From NCBI GenBank assembly GCA_035772405.1, contig JAYKKM010000121.1, positions 2,456,501 to 2,520,500 on the forward strand: a stretch of DNA of 64,000 bases, read 5' to 3'. How positions within the stretch are numbered: the first letter of the stretch is position 1; the number at the start of each line of letters is the position of its first letter. Shown here piece after piece: positions 21,655-34,235 of this stretch. Source of the stretch: Chrysogorgia sp. JL179-B06. Its lineage: Eukaryota > Cnidaria > Anthozoa > Scleralcyonacea > Chrysogorgiidae. Made by a program: the position numbers and the translations under genes. The notes beneath the pieces were generated by a model. The model made no database searches. It worked only from the letters and a program-made list of their open reading frames with translations, and was not told where the DNA came from.

Positions 21655-24370
21655 TATAATAATAGCTTTATTTGAGCAAATCGTAGTCCAAGACTAAATT
21701 AAATTTACCCCCATTACAATGTTACTTAAGAATAATAAAAAAGACTACTACTAACATTATAACTAAGAATATATGCTAAATTATTTACACTAAATTCTAA
21801 AAGGTCATAAATATAAAATGCATAAAACTCTATGCATTCCCTAAATTCTTCCTAACCGTATTGTTCCATTTAAAAGCAGATTTGACAATAAAATTGTTCT
21901 GAGATCTATTAGTTTTATAGGTTGACAACTGGAATTGCATTCCAGAGGCCTGGGATCTAGTGTTATAATGGTTCACATAAGGTGGTAAAAGGTCATGTAG
22001 TTTATGATTTTGCTTCATGATGTTGGAGAAAAACATGTCACATAGGTGTTCCAATCTCACGCATAACTGTGGAATACCAGCATATTCTAAAGCATCTCGA
22101 TAACTAGTATCGGGGAATATTATTCGCATAATCCTGCGTTGAATGGTTCCAATTGTTCTCTAAGGTATTCAGTTGTACTGTAAAATCATACAGGACAAGC
22201 GTACTCCAATACTGTTCTTACACATGTTGAATAGAAAATAACCAAGTCCGTGTTTGCAACGCCAGCCCTTTTCAGTAATCTCACAGAGTATATTCGCCTT
22301 GCAGCTTTCTTTGTTATCATATTCACATGCTCATTTCACTTAAGGTTTGATGACAGATTAACCCCAAGCAATTTGTAGGTGGTAATATTATCGATCACTG
22401 GGGCACTCTTTTAAAACAGACAAACATTTCTTTACATTTTACTGGATTGAGCATCATTTTCTTTTCATGTACAAATTCGCAGATGTCATTCGAGCTTTGC
22501 TGAAGGTTACTAGTGCATGAGTTATTCACAATATGAAGGATCTCACTAATAGTCAGGTCGTCCATATACTTCCATCTGCACTATTCTCTATAAGCCAGGG
22601 CGTTTACCATTAATAGAAAAAGAGTAGGTCCCAAAACACTACCTTGAGGAATTCCAGCTGGTACCGGTTTCCATTCAGACGAAAGACCGTCGATACACAC
22701 CCTTTGATGCCTTCCTATAAAAAAACTACGAATACTTTGAATTAGAACAGGATGGACCTCCAACTCTCTCAGAATATCAAGTAAAATGTAGTGGTCCACT
22801 CTATCGGCCTTTACTCATGTCGTAAAAACAAAGTCTTATTGCATCGTTTGGGTTGTCGGTATTGGAATATAAAAAGTTCATGAGATCCACCAATGCACAG
22901 GTTGTAGATGAACCCTTAACAGATCCAAAATGGCGGTCATCCAATTTGGGGCCAACGTGATTAAGTAATAGTGAGTTAAGGTGACTCTCATAAACTTTCC
23001 CTACAGGTGAGGTGAGTGATATGGGTCTTAGATCTTTCTCTGCGTCGACAACTTTGGTTTTCTTGGGGACCGGGCAGACATCAGCTCTCTTCCATTCGGA
23101 TGGGAAATGACTTCCATTAGGCAAGAATTAAAGATATTAGTTAAAGGTGGAGCTATAATTGTGCTCAGATTCTTTAATACAATAGTAGGGATGACTTCTT
23201 GGCATTTAGGTTGGTCAGTTTTCGGGACACTTGGTAAGTTGATAATAAGAAATCATCAGGGACAATAAAACCTGCAGGGGTTGGTATTCGTCAACGATTC
23301 GTAAAAACACTATTAATTAATTCTGTTAATTCAGCCCCAGTTTCTTCATGCCCTTTAACTTATTAGGAATGTTGTTTGCTTTCTGTCTAGTTATTGCTTT
23401 AACTCCCTTCCACCATTTTCTGGGATTGCAGGACCTTGTGTTCTCAAGGTTATACCTGTAATGATTTCCCATAGCAAGCTTAATCTCTTTAGACACTTTG
23501 TTTCGGAAAAAGTTGCGAAGTGGGACATTGCCTTGCTTCCAAGCGCGTTGACGTTTAACAATAAAATGCTTGATATAACTAGTCATCCATGGTTTGTCAT
23601 TGGTATTTAAGCGGCAAGGTTTGACGGGAATAAACTTGTCAAGACCAGTGTTAACTTTATAAAACACTGTCATCTTATTTGCAACAGTGTCACCTCTGTA
23701 AACTTCACACCAGTTCTGTTTTATAGATAATCTTATTCACTCCCTTCGGTGCAATATGGTCTTGGGGGTAAATAAGATTGAACAATGGTCTGATCTCCCC
23801 AACGGGGGGAGTTGCTGAGATGCTGTGTAGAATTCTAAAATATTCGTTAAAATAAGGTCAAGTGTAACATCATTACGCATTGGAAAATTGACAACTTGTT
23901 TTAAATGAAGCTTTCTTTCGGTAGATTTTACATTCATGCGGTTAAAATCGCCCATAATAATAATACCGGCGTCTGGGTGATGGGTCAGGTAATTGTCTGT
24001 AATATGCTGTTCGAGTAAATTTGCATCTTTCGTATTATTTGGTAAACGATTCCTACTAAAATCGATGAAATCCCATGGGGGTCTCATAATCGTCGCACTG
24101 GTGTTGAGAAATTTGTTGTTGTTGAATATCGGACTTCGCCCAAGCACAAATGCCACCTCCTAACCGCCCAACTCGGTCACATCGATAGATATTATAGTCT
24201 GTCAACGTTACATAGTCATCACTAATAGATTCACTTAACCAAGATTCTGTAATCGCAGTAATATCAATCGAGTACACTTTCATGATTTCATCAAGTTCGT
24301 CAATTTTACTCATAATAGACCTTGAATTTGAACATAGAATGTTTGGGAAATCGTACCTGCCTCTCTCAAG
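21655..24370 (-). pseudogene. Near-full-length CR1-like LINE, frameshifted
   Basis: On minus, from 24313, an AP-type endonuclease begins (DITAITESWLSESISDD, then RVGRLGGGICAWAK). It continues in another frame (23.9-23.7 kb) with IIIMGDFNRMN, the LDLILTN block and LGRSDHCSI, the usual endonuclease motifs. A linker (DKPWMTSYIKHFIVKRQRAWK) follows at 23.6-23.3 kb. The RT fingers/palm come next (WKRADVCPVPKK, LRPISLTSPVGKVYE, LCFYDMSKG), then AGIPQGSVLGPTLF near 22.65 kb and C-terminal sequence at 22.1-21.8 kb. The YADD-type box is not clear. At least five frame changes make it inactive. The 3' end near 21655 has an AATAAAGC/TTATTAT tail. Confidence 0.85.
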
Positions 24371-25300
24371 TTAACTTTCCGCGGGATGCTTGTTAGAACC
24401 CTAGGCCTTCGTTCATAAATGTGTGTTGGTTAAGTGGGTGAAGTCTAACGACATCAACTCTGTTTTAGTTCTTGGTGATCCAGAGGAGAATACGTATTTG
24501 ACTCCTGGCCAGTTTTTTTGCCCTTCCTACGAATAGTCTTGTTCACGTAGTTCTAAAACATCATTCAACTTAATTATATAAAAAACAAAACACACTCTTC
24601 GAGTGGAAACAAGTCAAAAAGGCAAAAGCCCTTTTTGTACTTATTTGTCTGGACGTACATGGACTAACTGCGTCTAGACGAATTGTCTCACCGCCTCTTT
24701 ATACTCATGAAATAATTATAAAAACACGATATGGTTTTGTCTTGTTCTTGGTTTACTGCAGTTAAACTATATTTTCCAAAAATATATTTCACATAATAAA
24801 TATGTTGCTTGTTGGGCAACAAAACGTTTAGTTAAATCAATATTTATATACATATATAATTTCCACTTCATGTTTTCTATTTCAGTAAAATTATTTTTTG
24901 CAGACATATGAAAGTTACTTTTCCTCAGCAGTAGCTCAGCTTAGAATATTCAATGTTATGTGGAGTGCGAATGTACAATAGTAGACCTTTGTTTCGTCAG
25001 CATTTTTGAAGATTAATCTTTCTAATTTCTTAGTATTCCGTACTCGATCTTCTTCTGACTTATAGAATGTGCGAGTGTGATAAGAAAACGATTTCCTTGT
25101 TGAGGGTTCGATTCCCCTGTATGCATTGAATCCTGGAGTTGTTCTGTTTATTTTACGTTATAACTTTCATAAATTTATTAGAATTCATTTAACTTCATTG
25201 TAACGTGTTGATTCAAATTAGCAACTCTTACCTAAAGCATCATAGGTGATTATATTTTACTAAACCAATTTCGCTAAAACCAAAAGAAGCATTACGTAGA
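24371..25300. other. No gene supported
   Basis: The part up to about 24560 may be the 5' continuation of the LINE. The rest is AT-rich. A gagggttcgattcccctg phrase at 25103-25120 looks like a tRNA B box, but no tRNA fold is supported. Confidence 0.45.
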
Positions 25301-25680
25301 ATGATATATATAGAACGATACCCGTAGATCATTGCTAGGTCATTCGTATTGTGTGGTCAGTGGCTTGCTACACATGTATATTGTGTTAATTCGTCTTTGT
25401 TAATTACAAATTGTTAATTTTAGTCAATTCAGGCCAGGGCCGGCGCAAGGTAAAATTCAGGTTTTGTGGTGCCTGATAGGAATGCGCAAAGGGAGCTAGG
25501 AAACTATATTCACATGACGACCAACAGCTTTTATAGTCCAGGAGAAGCGAGGAAAAGCGCCCACTAGCTACATAAAAGATATGACCCCAGAATCCGAGAT
25601 CACAGTAGGCCGATACCCATAGAACATTGCTAGGTCAGTCGTACTCGCAAATTGTGGGGTCAGCGTCCCCCTCAGATCTA
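25300..25680. repeat. Duplicated roughly 60-bp phrase
   Basis: The phrase around 25313-25370 (cgatacccgtagatcattgc, ctaggtcattcgta) recurs with changes at 25608-25670 (gatacccatagaacattgct, taggtcagtcgta). It precedes the satellite cluster that starts at about 25862. Confidence 0.6.
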
Positions 25681-25861
25681 CTTTAACACAGAGACAACTG
25701 GGTACGAGTTAGATATAGCGGTAGCATCTGTATGACCTGTCTTAACCGCTTTTTCACTGGCGATGAGACTAATTCAGTAGATTGCAATAGATTTCTAATT
25801 AGTTCCACACAACAGTACATAAGACAAAAGAAAAAGGTTGCTACGCACACCAAAATCAGTA

Positions 25862-26188
25862 GTTGCATTTCATGAATCTTTCTGAAGTTTGGCAAATATT
25901 ACTCAATTACCAAGACTAATAACATATTTCAATTTCAGCTTGATTCGATAAAAGCTGATGGTTGTGTGAATCCGGTCAATTTTGCCTCTTACCCCTACAT
26001 CATCTGCATGACCCAACTTAGACCGATATAGTTCCATGTCATGAATCATTCTGAAATTTGGCAAATATTACTCAATTACCAAGACTAATAACATATTTCA
26101 ATTTTAGCTTGACTCAATAAAAGCTGATGGTTGTGTGAATCCGGTCAATTTTGGCTCTTAGCCCTATATAAGACATATACAGTGGTAG
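25862..26188. repeat. Satellite cluster, left part (two copies)
   Basis: Two copies of a roughly 170-190-bp unit. Diagnostic phrases are catgaatctttctgaa, ttggcaaatattactcaatt, agactaataacatatttcaa and ataaaagctgatggttgtgt, ending near tagccctatataagacatat and acagtggtag. Three further copies lie at 33383-34235 on the other side of a 7.2-kb insertion. Confidence 0.85.
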
Positions 26189-27581
26189 CCCAGTTAACAC
26201 ATAACGTTGTGACAACATTGTGGGAAGGTTCTAGTTTGGTTAGGTACGACCTACATCATAACCGAACGTTTTGTGAACGTGTTGACATAACGTTGTCAGG
26301 ACGTTGTATCGACGTCATAAACCAACGTTATATTCAGGTGCTGATAACACGTTCTAACAACGTTTATATAAGAATGTCGTACCAGTTATCTGTGTATATA
26401 TACAAGGCAGCGAACTGAACACATAATTAACCTTGTCACAACATTGCTTTACACAACATATATTACGACCAAACTCAACGTAGAATCGAAGTACGTCGTC
26501 GTCGCTTTATTGACGTTGTATTAACTCATTCATTACTGGCTGGGTAATCATGGGGTCACCACTGACCCATAGATTAAATCGGTCGTTTTACCGTCGGAAT
26601 TCATCGGAAAAATATAAAAATAGGCTTGATTTGAAGCTGAGAGTCTGGGCTATCTAAAGAACTGTGATTGGTCAGTTGGAAATAACAAACGCACTGATTG
26701 GCTGCCTTGTTCGGTGCCGGTTGCCAAACACAGCGTGTCGCGCAACCTGACCTTCACTTCTTCACAATGGCGAGTCGTCCTAAGAGGGTTCGTTTCACTG
26801 CTGAAGAGGTTTTGGAGGTTTTAGTAGATATGAATGAATGTGATAGTGATCGTGGAGGAATGTCAAGCGGAGAAGAATCGGACATCGACCACCAACTGAT
26901 GGATTTCGACGAACTAACGAGGTGAGTCTAAAATATGCCACGCGGCCATGTCGGAAATATTTTTTGCGTGTTTGGGAAGCGATGTAATTTTAGTCGATAT
27001 CTTCATATATTGTGTTTGAAACATTGCTTATCATATCAAGAAATTGTTCGGAGATGTATCGAGAACTTTTCTTTGGTAAAAACGGTTGTGTTATGAGCAA
27101 GAAACACAAAATCGTGCGAGCGCTGCAGAGACGGATTATCAAGCGTGCTAATTCTGTGACGCATGGCCTATTGTTAGCGACAAAATTTAAATACCCCAAT
27201 GGTATTTTTACATTTGAAGCCTTGTGTAGTTGTGTATTCCCAGGAAATGTCTTCTATATATAACTGAGAACATATTTGGAGTACTAAAAGTACTATTTCA
27301 CGACTGAGAGATGGAGCTATTCAGGGGCGGATCTAGCCTAAAATCTGACTGTATCGGATTTGTGACGACACGAAAATAGGGGGGTCCGGGGGCATGCCCC
27401 CCTGGAAAATTTTGAAGATTAGGAGCCCGGAAATGCGATTTCCAGCAATCTGGGGAATTTATCAGGCAAAAATAACGGCACGCGAAACTGAAACTTTTCA
27501 AGAATATAACTAACGAAAAAACGAAAATTAAGTTAAATCATGCAAAGTTATGTAAAATTTTACCCTCGGAAACATCTAATC

Positions 27582-27810
27582 TTGAAGCAGCAGCGTGAGG
27601 GCAGATTGGAAGAAAATTCAGTTCAAAATCATTTTGAAACAGCAGCATGAGGGAAGATTGGAAGAAAATTCAGTCCAAAATCATCTTGAAACAGCAGCAT
27701 GAGGGAAGATTGGAAGAAACTTCAGTTCAAAATCATCTTGAAACAGCAGCGTGAGGGAAGATTGGAAGAAAATTCAGTTCAAAATCATCTTGAAACAGCA
27801 TCAAAGGTGC
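27582..27810. repeat. 52-bp tandem repeat inside the hAT element
   Basis: Four-plus copies of a 52-bp unit containing gaaacagcagcatgaggga, agattggaagaaaattcag and caaaatcatctt. The array continues at 29163-29205 (caaaatcatcttgcaacagc) on the far side of the LINE copy, so the LINE probably landed in it. Confidence 0.9.
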
Positions 27811-27879
27811 ATTTAAATGGCAGGGGAAATATTAAGTTTCGCTCTATTTTGTGCATGTCTTTGCATATACTTTCAATGT

Positions 27880-29173
27880 TAGATAGATAGAATAACTTTA
27901 TTTAACCACGCTGACCCCGTCAACCGAAGCTGATTTCCACAGGGGGCGTGTAAAAAAATAGGAATACAATAGTTAATGTTATTTACAAAATATGAGGCAC
28001 AGTTATGGTGTCCAACAAGCAACATAGCAATATTCAAAATATTTACAAAATATGAGTAATAAAATATGAGTAATAAAATTTATGAATAAGTAACTATTTA
28101 CAGTAATACAATGTTTGTTTTTGTCACGATTGAAAAATGTGAGTAGCAATTTGCTTTTTAAAACAAGAAAGGGATTTACTCTCCCTGATTTCGTTTGGAA
28201 TAGAGTTCCATAGGTGAGCACCGTCATACATGAAACTGTTTTTCATATTGTTGGTGCGTGGTTGTGGTAAACAAAGACTACTTGAAATGTCCCGAAGTTG
28301 ATAGTTTGTCACCTCACTTTTATAAGTAAAAAGGTCAGTGAGTGACTCGGGACCCATTTTGTTTAAAATTTTATACATCATTTTTGCTTTTACCCTTTTT
28401 CTCATCATTTTAAGTGGCTCCCAGCCCAGGGCATGTAAAGCAATAGAATGATCTATATCATTGCTCATGTTTGTGATAATTCGAGCAGCTCTATTTTGTA
28501 GTTTTTGAAGTCTTTTTGATTGTGTTTCACCAAACACATCCCACACTTCACAACAATAATCGAAGTATGGGCGAACGATAGCATTATATATGGAGATAAG
28601 TGTATCTTCATCAACAAAAGGTTTGACACGACGGAGGGCAGAGATTCCTGCTGTTATTTTTTTGCAAATATTTTCAGTATTACTCTTCCAAGATAAATGC
28701 TGGTCAATTGTTATTCCAAGCGTTTTGCATTCATAAACTTGTTTAATTGGTTTATTTTCAATGACAATATTTGGGGGAGCATTTAAAGTACTTTTTATCT
28801 TTGGTTTTGAGCCAATCAACATAAATTCAGTTTTAGCTACATTTAAGCTGAGTTTATTGGCCATCAACCATTTTTTAAGGTTTTCTAAATCAGAATTTAC
28901 TGCAATTTCAATATCAGTAATCGAGTCACCAGAAGCTGTGAGATTTGTATCATCAGCAAAAAGCCGAGGTTTTGTATTATTAAGACAATGAGGTAGGTCA
29001 TTAATATACAATAAAAATAATAGTGGTCCTAAGATAGAACCTTGAGGTACACCACATCTGATCGAACGTTCTGATGAGACAAATCCATTAATTTGACACT
29101 TCTGGCTTCGATTTGTTAGATATGATTTTAGCAAGCAAAGAGCCTGTCCTTGTAATATTATGTCCAAAATCAT
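27880..29173 (-). mobile_element. 5'-truncated CR1/L2-like LINE, intact RT frame
   Basis: A 349-codon frame (29173 to 28124) starts within the RT palm: SYLTNRSQKCQING, RCGVPQGSILGPLLF, the catalytic LFADDTNLT, thumb LKKWLMANKLSLNVAKTEF, connection YFDYCCEVWD, and the tail NYQLRDIS and HLWNSIPNEIRES. No stop or frameshift is visible over this span, so the copy is fairly young. It lacks the endonuclease and fingers. The 3' end (minus) finishes in a (TCTA)n tail at 27880-27892, the tandem tail expected for this clade. Confidence 0.9.
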
Positions 29174-29532
29174 CTTGCAACAGCAGCAGGACGGCAGTTA
29201 GGAAAAAGTTATACTAGTAGAGTAAGAAAGAGTGAAAGACTAAGAATTATATTGCACAATTTTCCCCAATGTTTATAATTTAAATGTCACTCGATGACAG
29301 CACTGAGTGTCTGACTAGTATAATAACATGAACATGAAACCGGTTCAGTCAGATTGAAGTCGTTGAACACTGTAAAAAATAATATAAAGCAGACTTATTT
29401 CGCTTTAATCAAATGAATCAATACGCTATTAAAACTTATACGGACAGATCACTCATTAGCATATTCGACATTTAGTGCATATGATAATATTAGTAAAGCT
29501 ACTTAAAATATTTATTATTCATGAACGTACCT

Positions 29533-29762
29533 CACTGGGTGCTGATTTAAATTCCGCGCTTCCTGGCTGCGAGGGAACTGTATCTTCGCAAAATTGCATA
29601 GAGAAACACGCATATTGACACCGATTTTCGTCTCAAATTCGGCTTTAAGTAACTTCTCGCAATCGCGCTTAAGAAGGAGTAATCTACTCGCCTTTTCCAC
29701 CGACGAATAACTTGTATTATCCAAGACACACAGTAGCTGTTGTAGAACATTGTTGAATGCCA
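29533..29762 (-). CDS. Possible first exon, unrecognised protein
   Basis: From the ATG at 29762 the frame reads MAFNNVLQQLLCVLDNTSY, SSVEKASRLLLLKRDCEKLL and on to AKIQFPRSQEARNLNQHPV. It ends at a strong donor (ag/gtacgt) at about 29532. It lies inside the hAT element, so it may be the 5' exon of a gene carried by that element. No downstream exon was found and no domain is recognised. Confidence 0.35.
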
Positions 29763-31459
29763 TGGTTAAAACAGAGTTGCGCTCGACTAGAGTCGTGGCT
29801 TGTAAACTTGGATAAATCACATCATCGACATGGCATAATCATACTTAGGTCCTCAGATAGGCCCACGGTCGATACAGTCCACTGTATCGGAATGTATCAG
29901 AAAGTGGCGTTTTGATTGGTTTGATACAGTCTATGACGATTTGACTGTATCGGAATGTGTGCGATACAGTCGATACAGTTACTATAAATAGCACAACTGT
30001 ATCCGTCGGAAGGTCATCGGTAAAACATCGCCATTAAGAATCGAGACGGCTTCGAGCGCGTATTTTGCGCGATGGAAAGGAACATGTTGGGGCAATTTTC
30101 GCGGGCTCGAATTTCAAGACACGAATTCGTCTCGCGCTGAAATTAAAGATCGCAGAATTGGACCGCAGAAGCGATTTTAAACCAACTTCGAAAATAAAAT
30201 TGCGCACATCAAAGATATTGAAAATGATGTAATTGTTTGGAAAAAGGTACTCCCGCGAAATTTAATATTCGAATTTTAATTTATTTTAATTATAATTAGA
30301 TTATTAGTTAAAATCTGACTGTATCGTGTGATACAGTTGATACAGTCTAGATCCGCCCCTGACTATTATGCTGAATAAGATGTTGTGAAGAAACTACTTG
30401 TTAGCTAATTATTTGATACCATTGTTTACTGCATGAGATACTTATATCATTCCTGATGCTGGTGGTGAGGTTGGAACCAGCAGTCGGGTCTGTGGTAATG
30501 GTAGGCAGGCCAGGGTTCCCCGTGGTAGGGCAAGTGGTAGGGGCCGTGGTAGGGGCCGGGCTGTAAGCTGCGGTTCCTGTACAAGGGGGGGAGGCTGGAG
30601 TTCCCAGTGGTACGGCAAGTGGTAGGGGTCGGGCTAGGGGAAGGGGAAGGGGCCAGGTTACGGCCCCAGCTTGGATGAGCTATGGGGACCCTGATGTTGG
30701 AAATGACATTCCAGCATTTCAGCCAACCCGCCCACTCGGAGTACACTTTGATCAGCCCACAGTTAGAGGTACCATGACCACTGCTAGTGAGTTTTTCATC
30801 TTTTTTTTAGTGTAGAAATGTTAGCTAGTATAGTAGCTCATACAAACACATATGCTTACACACACATTGCATCAGGTACACACAGCACCTACACAAAGTC
30901 TGATGGTAGTTGGCAAGAAACTACCCCTGAAGAGATAGATAGACTAATTGCTCTTCTTCTTTATTTTGGTTTAGTGCGGGTAAATGCACAGTTTAATTAT
31001 TGGAGTACTAAGTCACTATACCATGGATTGTGGGCCCGGGCCATAATGTCAAGGGATAGGTTTAGTGCTCTCATGGCCTTTTTGCATGTTGTAGACCCAA
31101 ATGCCGAAGCCCCCGGGGATAAGTTGCGGAAAGTAAATGCGTTCATCACCTATTTCAAATCCCGGTGCGTCAGTTTGTATCAGCCCAAACAGAGTGTTGC
31201 CATTGATGAACGTATGGTTAAATCTAGACATAGGTCTGGCATTAGGCAGTACATCAGGGATAAGCCCACTAAGTGGGGGATAAAACTTTGGGTTTTGGCC
31301 GATAGCAGTAATGGATATACCGTTGACTTCGACGTGTATATTGGTAGGCATGCTGCGGAAACTGTTAGTGATAAGGGCCTGGGGTATGATGTAGTTATGA
31401 AACTTATATATTATAGTTATGCGCATATCATGAATAATTACCATATACATGATATAATA

Positions 31460-33040
31460 TAAATAATGATAACATACAATAAAAATTTTTTTTTTTAAAT
31501 TTAAAAAAATATTAAAAATTGTTGGTTTTTTTTAAAAATGGGTTATATATAAGTGGGTGGTGTGTGGAGATCCAGAAGCACAAAAATCAAAGTGCAGGAA
31601 CATATATAAAGTATCATGGACACAATATTCTATGTATACTATTATTTTCCTGCATACATTTCAAAAAAAGACACATTTATGTGTACTATCGTTTTTGCTA
31701 CATTTTGATGGTTTCGAGAAGGGTTATATAAACAGCCGTAACTTCTGTTCCTTTTATTCCTTTTCAGCCATACTTGCTGGACATGTTGCTAATAGATAAA
31801 TGTAACTTTGTGGCGTTGAATTTTTACTATACACTGCAATATGTGGAACACAGATAAGTTCATGCCTAAATTTTGAAGCCACATTTTTATAATTTATGCT
31901 AAATTATGCACATTTATGTCAAAATGTACTGGTTTTTTTTAAAAATAAATTACAATTTTGAAAGCTTATTCAATAAGCTTAAAAACGAGGTATAGCTTGT
32001 TTTGTAGTTGTGGACACTTGTTGAGAAACAAGCCGAGGGAGATGTGCACTCAATTTATGGCATTTTTGACCAGTAATGAATTTAGCATTATCATATATAT
32101 TTTCGACCAAACCACAACATCGAATCGACGTCTCTTTATCGACGTTATATCAATATCAGAAATATATGTTGATTCGACGTTGAATTTTGATTGCATTGAG
32201 TATGCATGGCTAAGAAGTATGTTGTTTAAAATGTGGTAATAACTAGCAATTACTTGTTACCATGATAAATTCTCATTTCATAAATTTCACACTGTCGAAG
32301 GATCAATTTTATGAATGTTTAACCAATCAGGCGAGGCTGACGCTGATCTTAATTTAGCTACAAACAAGTAGGACTGTCTTCGCAGAAGTCCGTGTCCGCT
32401 TAAGCCAATCAGAAAACGCCAAATTTTGATCCTGTACAACTGTTAAGCTATGCTTAATCACACATATCGAGCGATCGAAGGCAAGCGTCAACAACTATAG
32501 GGGACAACTAAAGCTTTTTCTGATGGTTGTAACAATATATTTCACAAAGGAGGACCACTATACTTCTTCTGACCAAATTCTTGGGTTAATAAGGATATTA
32601 CTTCATTATATATTCAATGAAGAAAATGGATAAGTATATTTGTGTTTAGCCGGAATACGTTGTCGGAAACAATGTTGATCTGTTCTTCAAATAAATACCA
32701 GGCCTACTAGTGATAAATCTTATGATTACTGATCAAGAAACAAGGACTATTTCGTATTGCCTTATATATAATATGCGAATTATGCTTGCCGAGACGAGGC
32801 TTTTGGGACAGTGAGTCACTTAAACATATATATATTACAGTATATATTGATCCAGTTTATATATTATATATTGATCTATATATATATATAGAGAGAGAGA
32901 GAGCATATAACATATACTTCTATATATAATTATATTTTCAATGGTTAAAGACTGACTTTGAGAAATTTGTCTGATCGTAGTGCTTATTCCAAGGTACATG
33001 TATAAATAAAGCAAATCCATGCGAGAAATATATGTTATTT
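31460..33040. other. Interior of the 7.2-kb insertion, no gene
   Basis: AT-rich. Words such as cgaatcgacgtc at 32110-32180 echo the inverted end of the insertion. A tatatata/gagagaga microsatellite is at 32875-32905. No coding region is supported. Confidence 0.5.
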
Positions 33041-33382
33041 ACGTCGCATATATGGACGTCGTAGCAACGTCGACATTTCAACGTCGATTCGGTTTGCGTT
33101 TTCGACGTTGGTGAATCGCTAGCAAATATATTATTAAAACATATTTTAACGTTGTGAGAACGTTGTGACACAACCTCATTACAACGTTGACACACAACCT
33201 TAATACAACGTTGTAGGCTACGTTGTGACAATGTTAAAACAACTTTCCCGGTACGTTGTGTCAACGTTCTCAGATGTCTACAAATCGGTGTTCTCAGGAC
33301 GTTCGCGTACGACGTTGTCACAACGTACGACGTTGTCACAACGTAAGTCCAACATTGTGACAACGTGATATTGTTAGCTGGG

Positions 33383-34235
33383 AGCATCTTCATGACCCAA
33401 CTTAGACCGATACAGTTGCATTTCATTAATCATTCTGAAATTTGGCAAATATTACTCAATTACCGAGACTAATAACATATTTCAATTTCAGCTTGATTCG
33501 ATAAAAGCTGATAGTTCTATGAATCCGGTCAATTTTGGCTGCATCTGCATGACCCAACTTAGACCGATATAACCCGCAGGGTCGCGGGTTCAGTTCCGGC
33601 CGGAAGGCCTTGGGGTTGCATTTTTCGCAACTTGTCCCGGTTTGGTCTTAAAGTGTATATATTCCAACACTCGAAATTTTCCTTCGCCTATAAATCCTTT
33701 CAGCATGTGGTTTGATCGAGTGAAATGCCAAATATTGCCTATAATATACCCAGAGTCTTGTCCCGGCATTACCGCCGCTGTGTATGCAGAACTCGTGGCG
33801 AGGCAATGCACTGGCATCGCGGGTTCAGTTACGGGCGGAAGGCCTTGGGGCTGCATTTTTAGCAACTGGTCTACAAATATTGCCTATTAGACCGATATAG
33901 TTGCATTTCATGAATCATTCTGAAATTTGCCAAATATTACTCAATTACCGAGACTAATAACATATTTCAATTTTAGCTTGATTCGATAAAAGCTGATGGT
34001 TGTGTGAATCCGGTCAATTCTGGCTCTTAGCCCTACAGGTATATAAGACATATACAGTGGTAGCATCTGCATGACCCAACTTAGACCGATATAGTTCCAT
34101 TTCATGAATCTTTCTAAAATTTGGCAAATATTACTCAATTACCAAGACTAATGACATATTTCAATTTCAGCTTGATTCGATAAAAGCTGATGGTTGTGTG
34201 AATCCGGTCAATTTTGGCTCTTAGCCCTATATACC
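33383..34235. repeat. Satellite cluster, right part (three copies)
   Basis: Copies at about 33383-33545, 33885-34055 and 34060-34235 match the left cluster (25862-26188). Between the first two lies another duplicated phrase: gcgggttcagttccggccgg (about 33582) and gcgggttcagttacgggcgg (about 33818), each followed by aaggccttgggg. The gcgggttcagttcc words resemble a tRNA B box, which hints at SINE ancestry. Confidence 0.85.

Larger units (their letters stand above)
27322..30361. mobile_element. Non-autonomous hAT-like element
   Basis: Ends caggggcggatctag and ctagatccgcccctg are perfect inverted copies and typical of hAT elements. Subterminal actgtatc/gatacagt words cluster at 29870-30005 and 30310-30345, as do gggggtccgggggcatgccc at 27380-27405. 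Flanks gctatt and actatt may be a degraded target duplication. No hAT transposase is left. It lies inside the large intron or gap of the piggyBac remnant. Confidence 0.8.
26767..31440 (+). pseudogene. piggyBac-like transposase, interrupted and truncated
   Basis: The first exon, 26767-26921 (MASRPKRVRFTAEEVLEVLV..., SSGEESDIDHQLMDFDEL, donor ag/gtgagt), is the acidic N-terminus usual for piggyBac transposases. The body resumes at about 30440 with an Arg-Gly-rich linker that is frameshifted near 30600 and again near 30810. It continues as the DDE domain: TPEEIDRLIALLLYFGLVR, the first catalytic Asp in VAIDERMVKSRHRS, KWGIKLWVLAD and the second Asp in ADSSNGYTVDF. Homology stops after KGLGYDVVMKLI at about 31405, so the third Asp region and C-terminal cysteines are gone. 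A ttaactcattcattactggc phrase at 26519-26538 could be its left TIR with TTAA. The gap between exons contains the hAT and LINE insertions. Confidence 0.8.
26189..33382. mobile_element. 7.2-kb insertion with CCCAG...CTGGG ends
   Basis: Starts cccagttaacacataacgtt and ends tattgttagctggg. Both ends carry arrays of acgttgtgac-type words in opposite orientation (26190-26520 and 33050-33380). The insertion splits a satellite copy: left flank acagtggtag, right flank agcatcttcatgaccc. An unbroken copy near 34054-34080 reads acagtggtagcatctgcatg, so only AG appears duplicated. The transposon class is unknown to me. The interior holds piggyBac remains, a hAT element and a LINE. Confidence 0.7.

Noticed and set aside
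25085..25130. tRNA-like B box gggttcgattcccc
   Set aside because: No A box at the right distance, and the T stem has a mismatch; no cloverleaf can be drawn.
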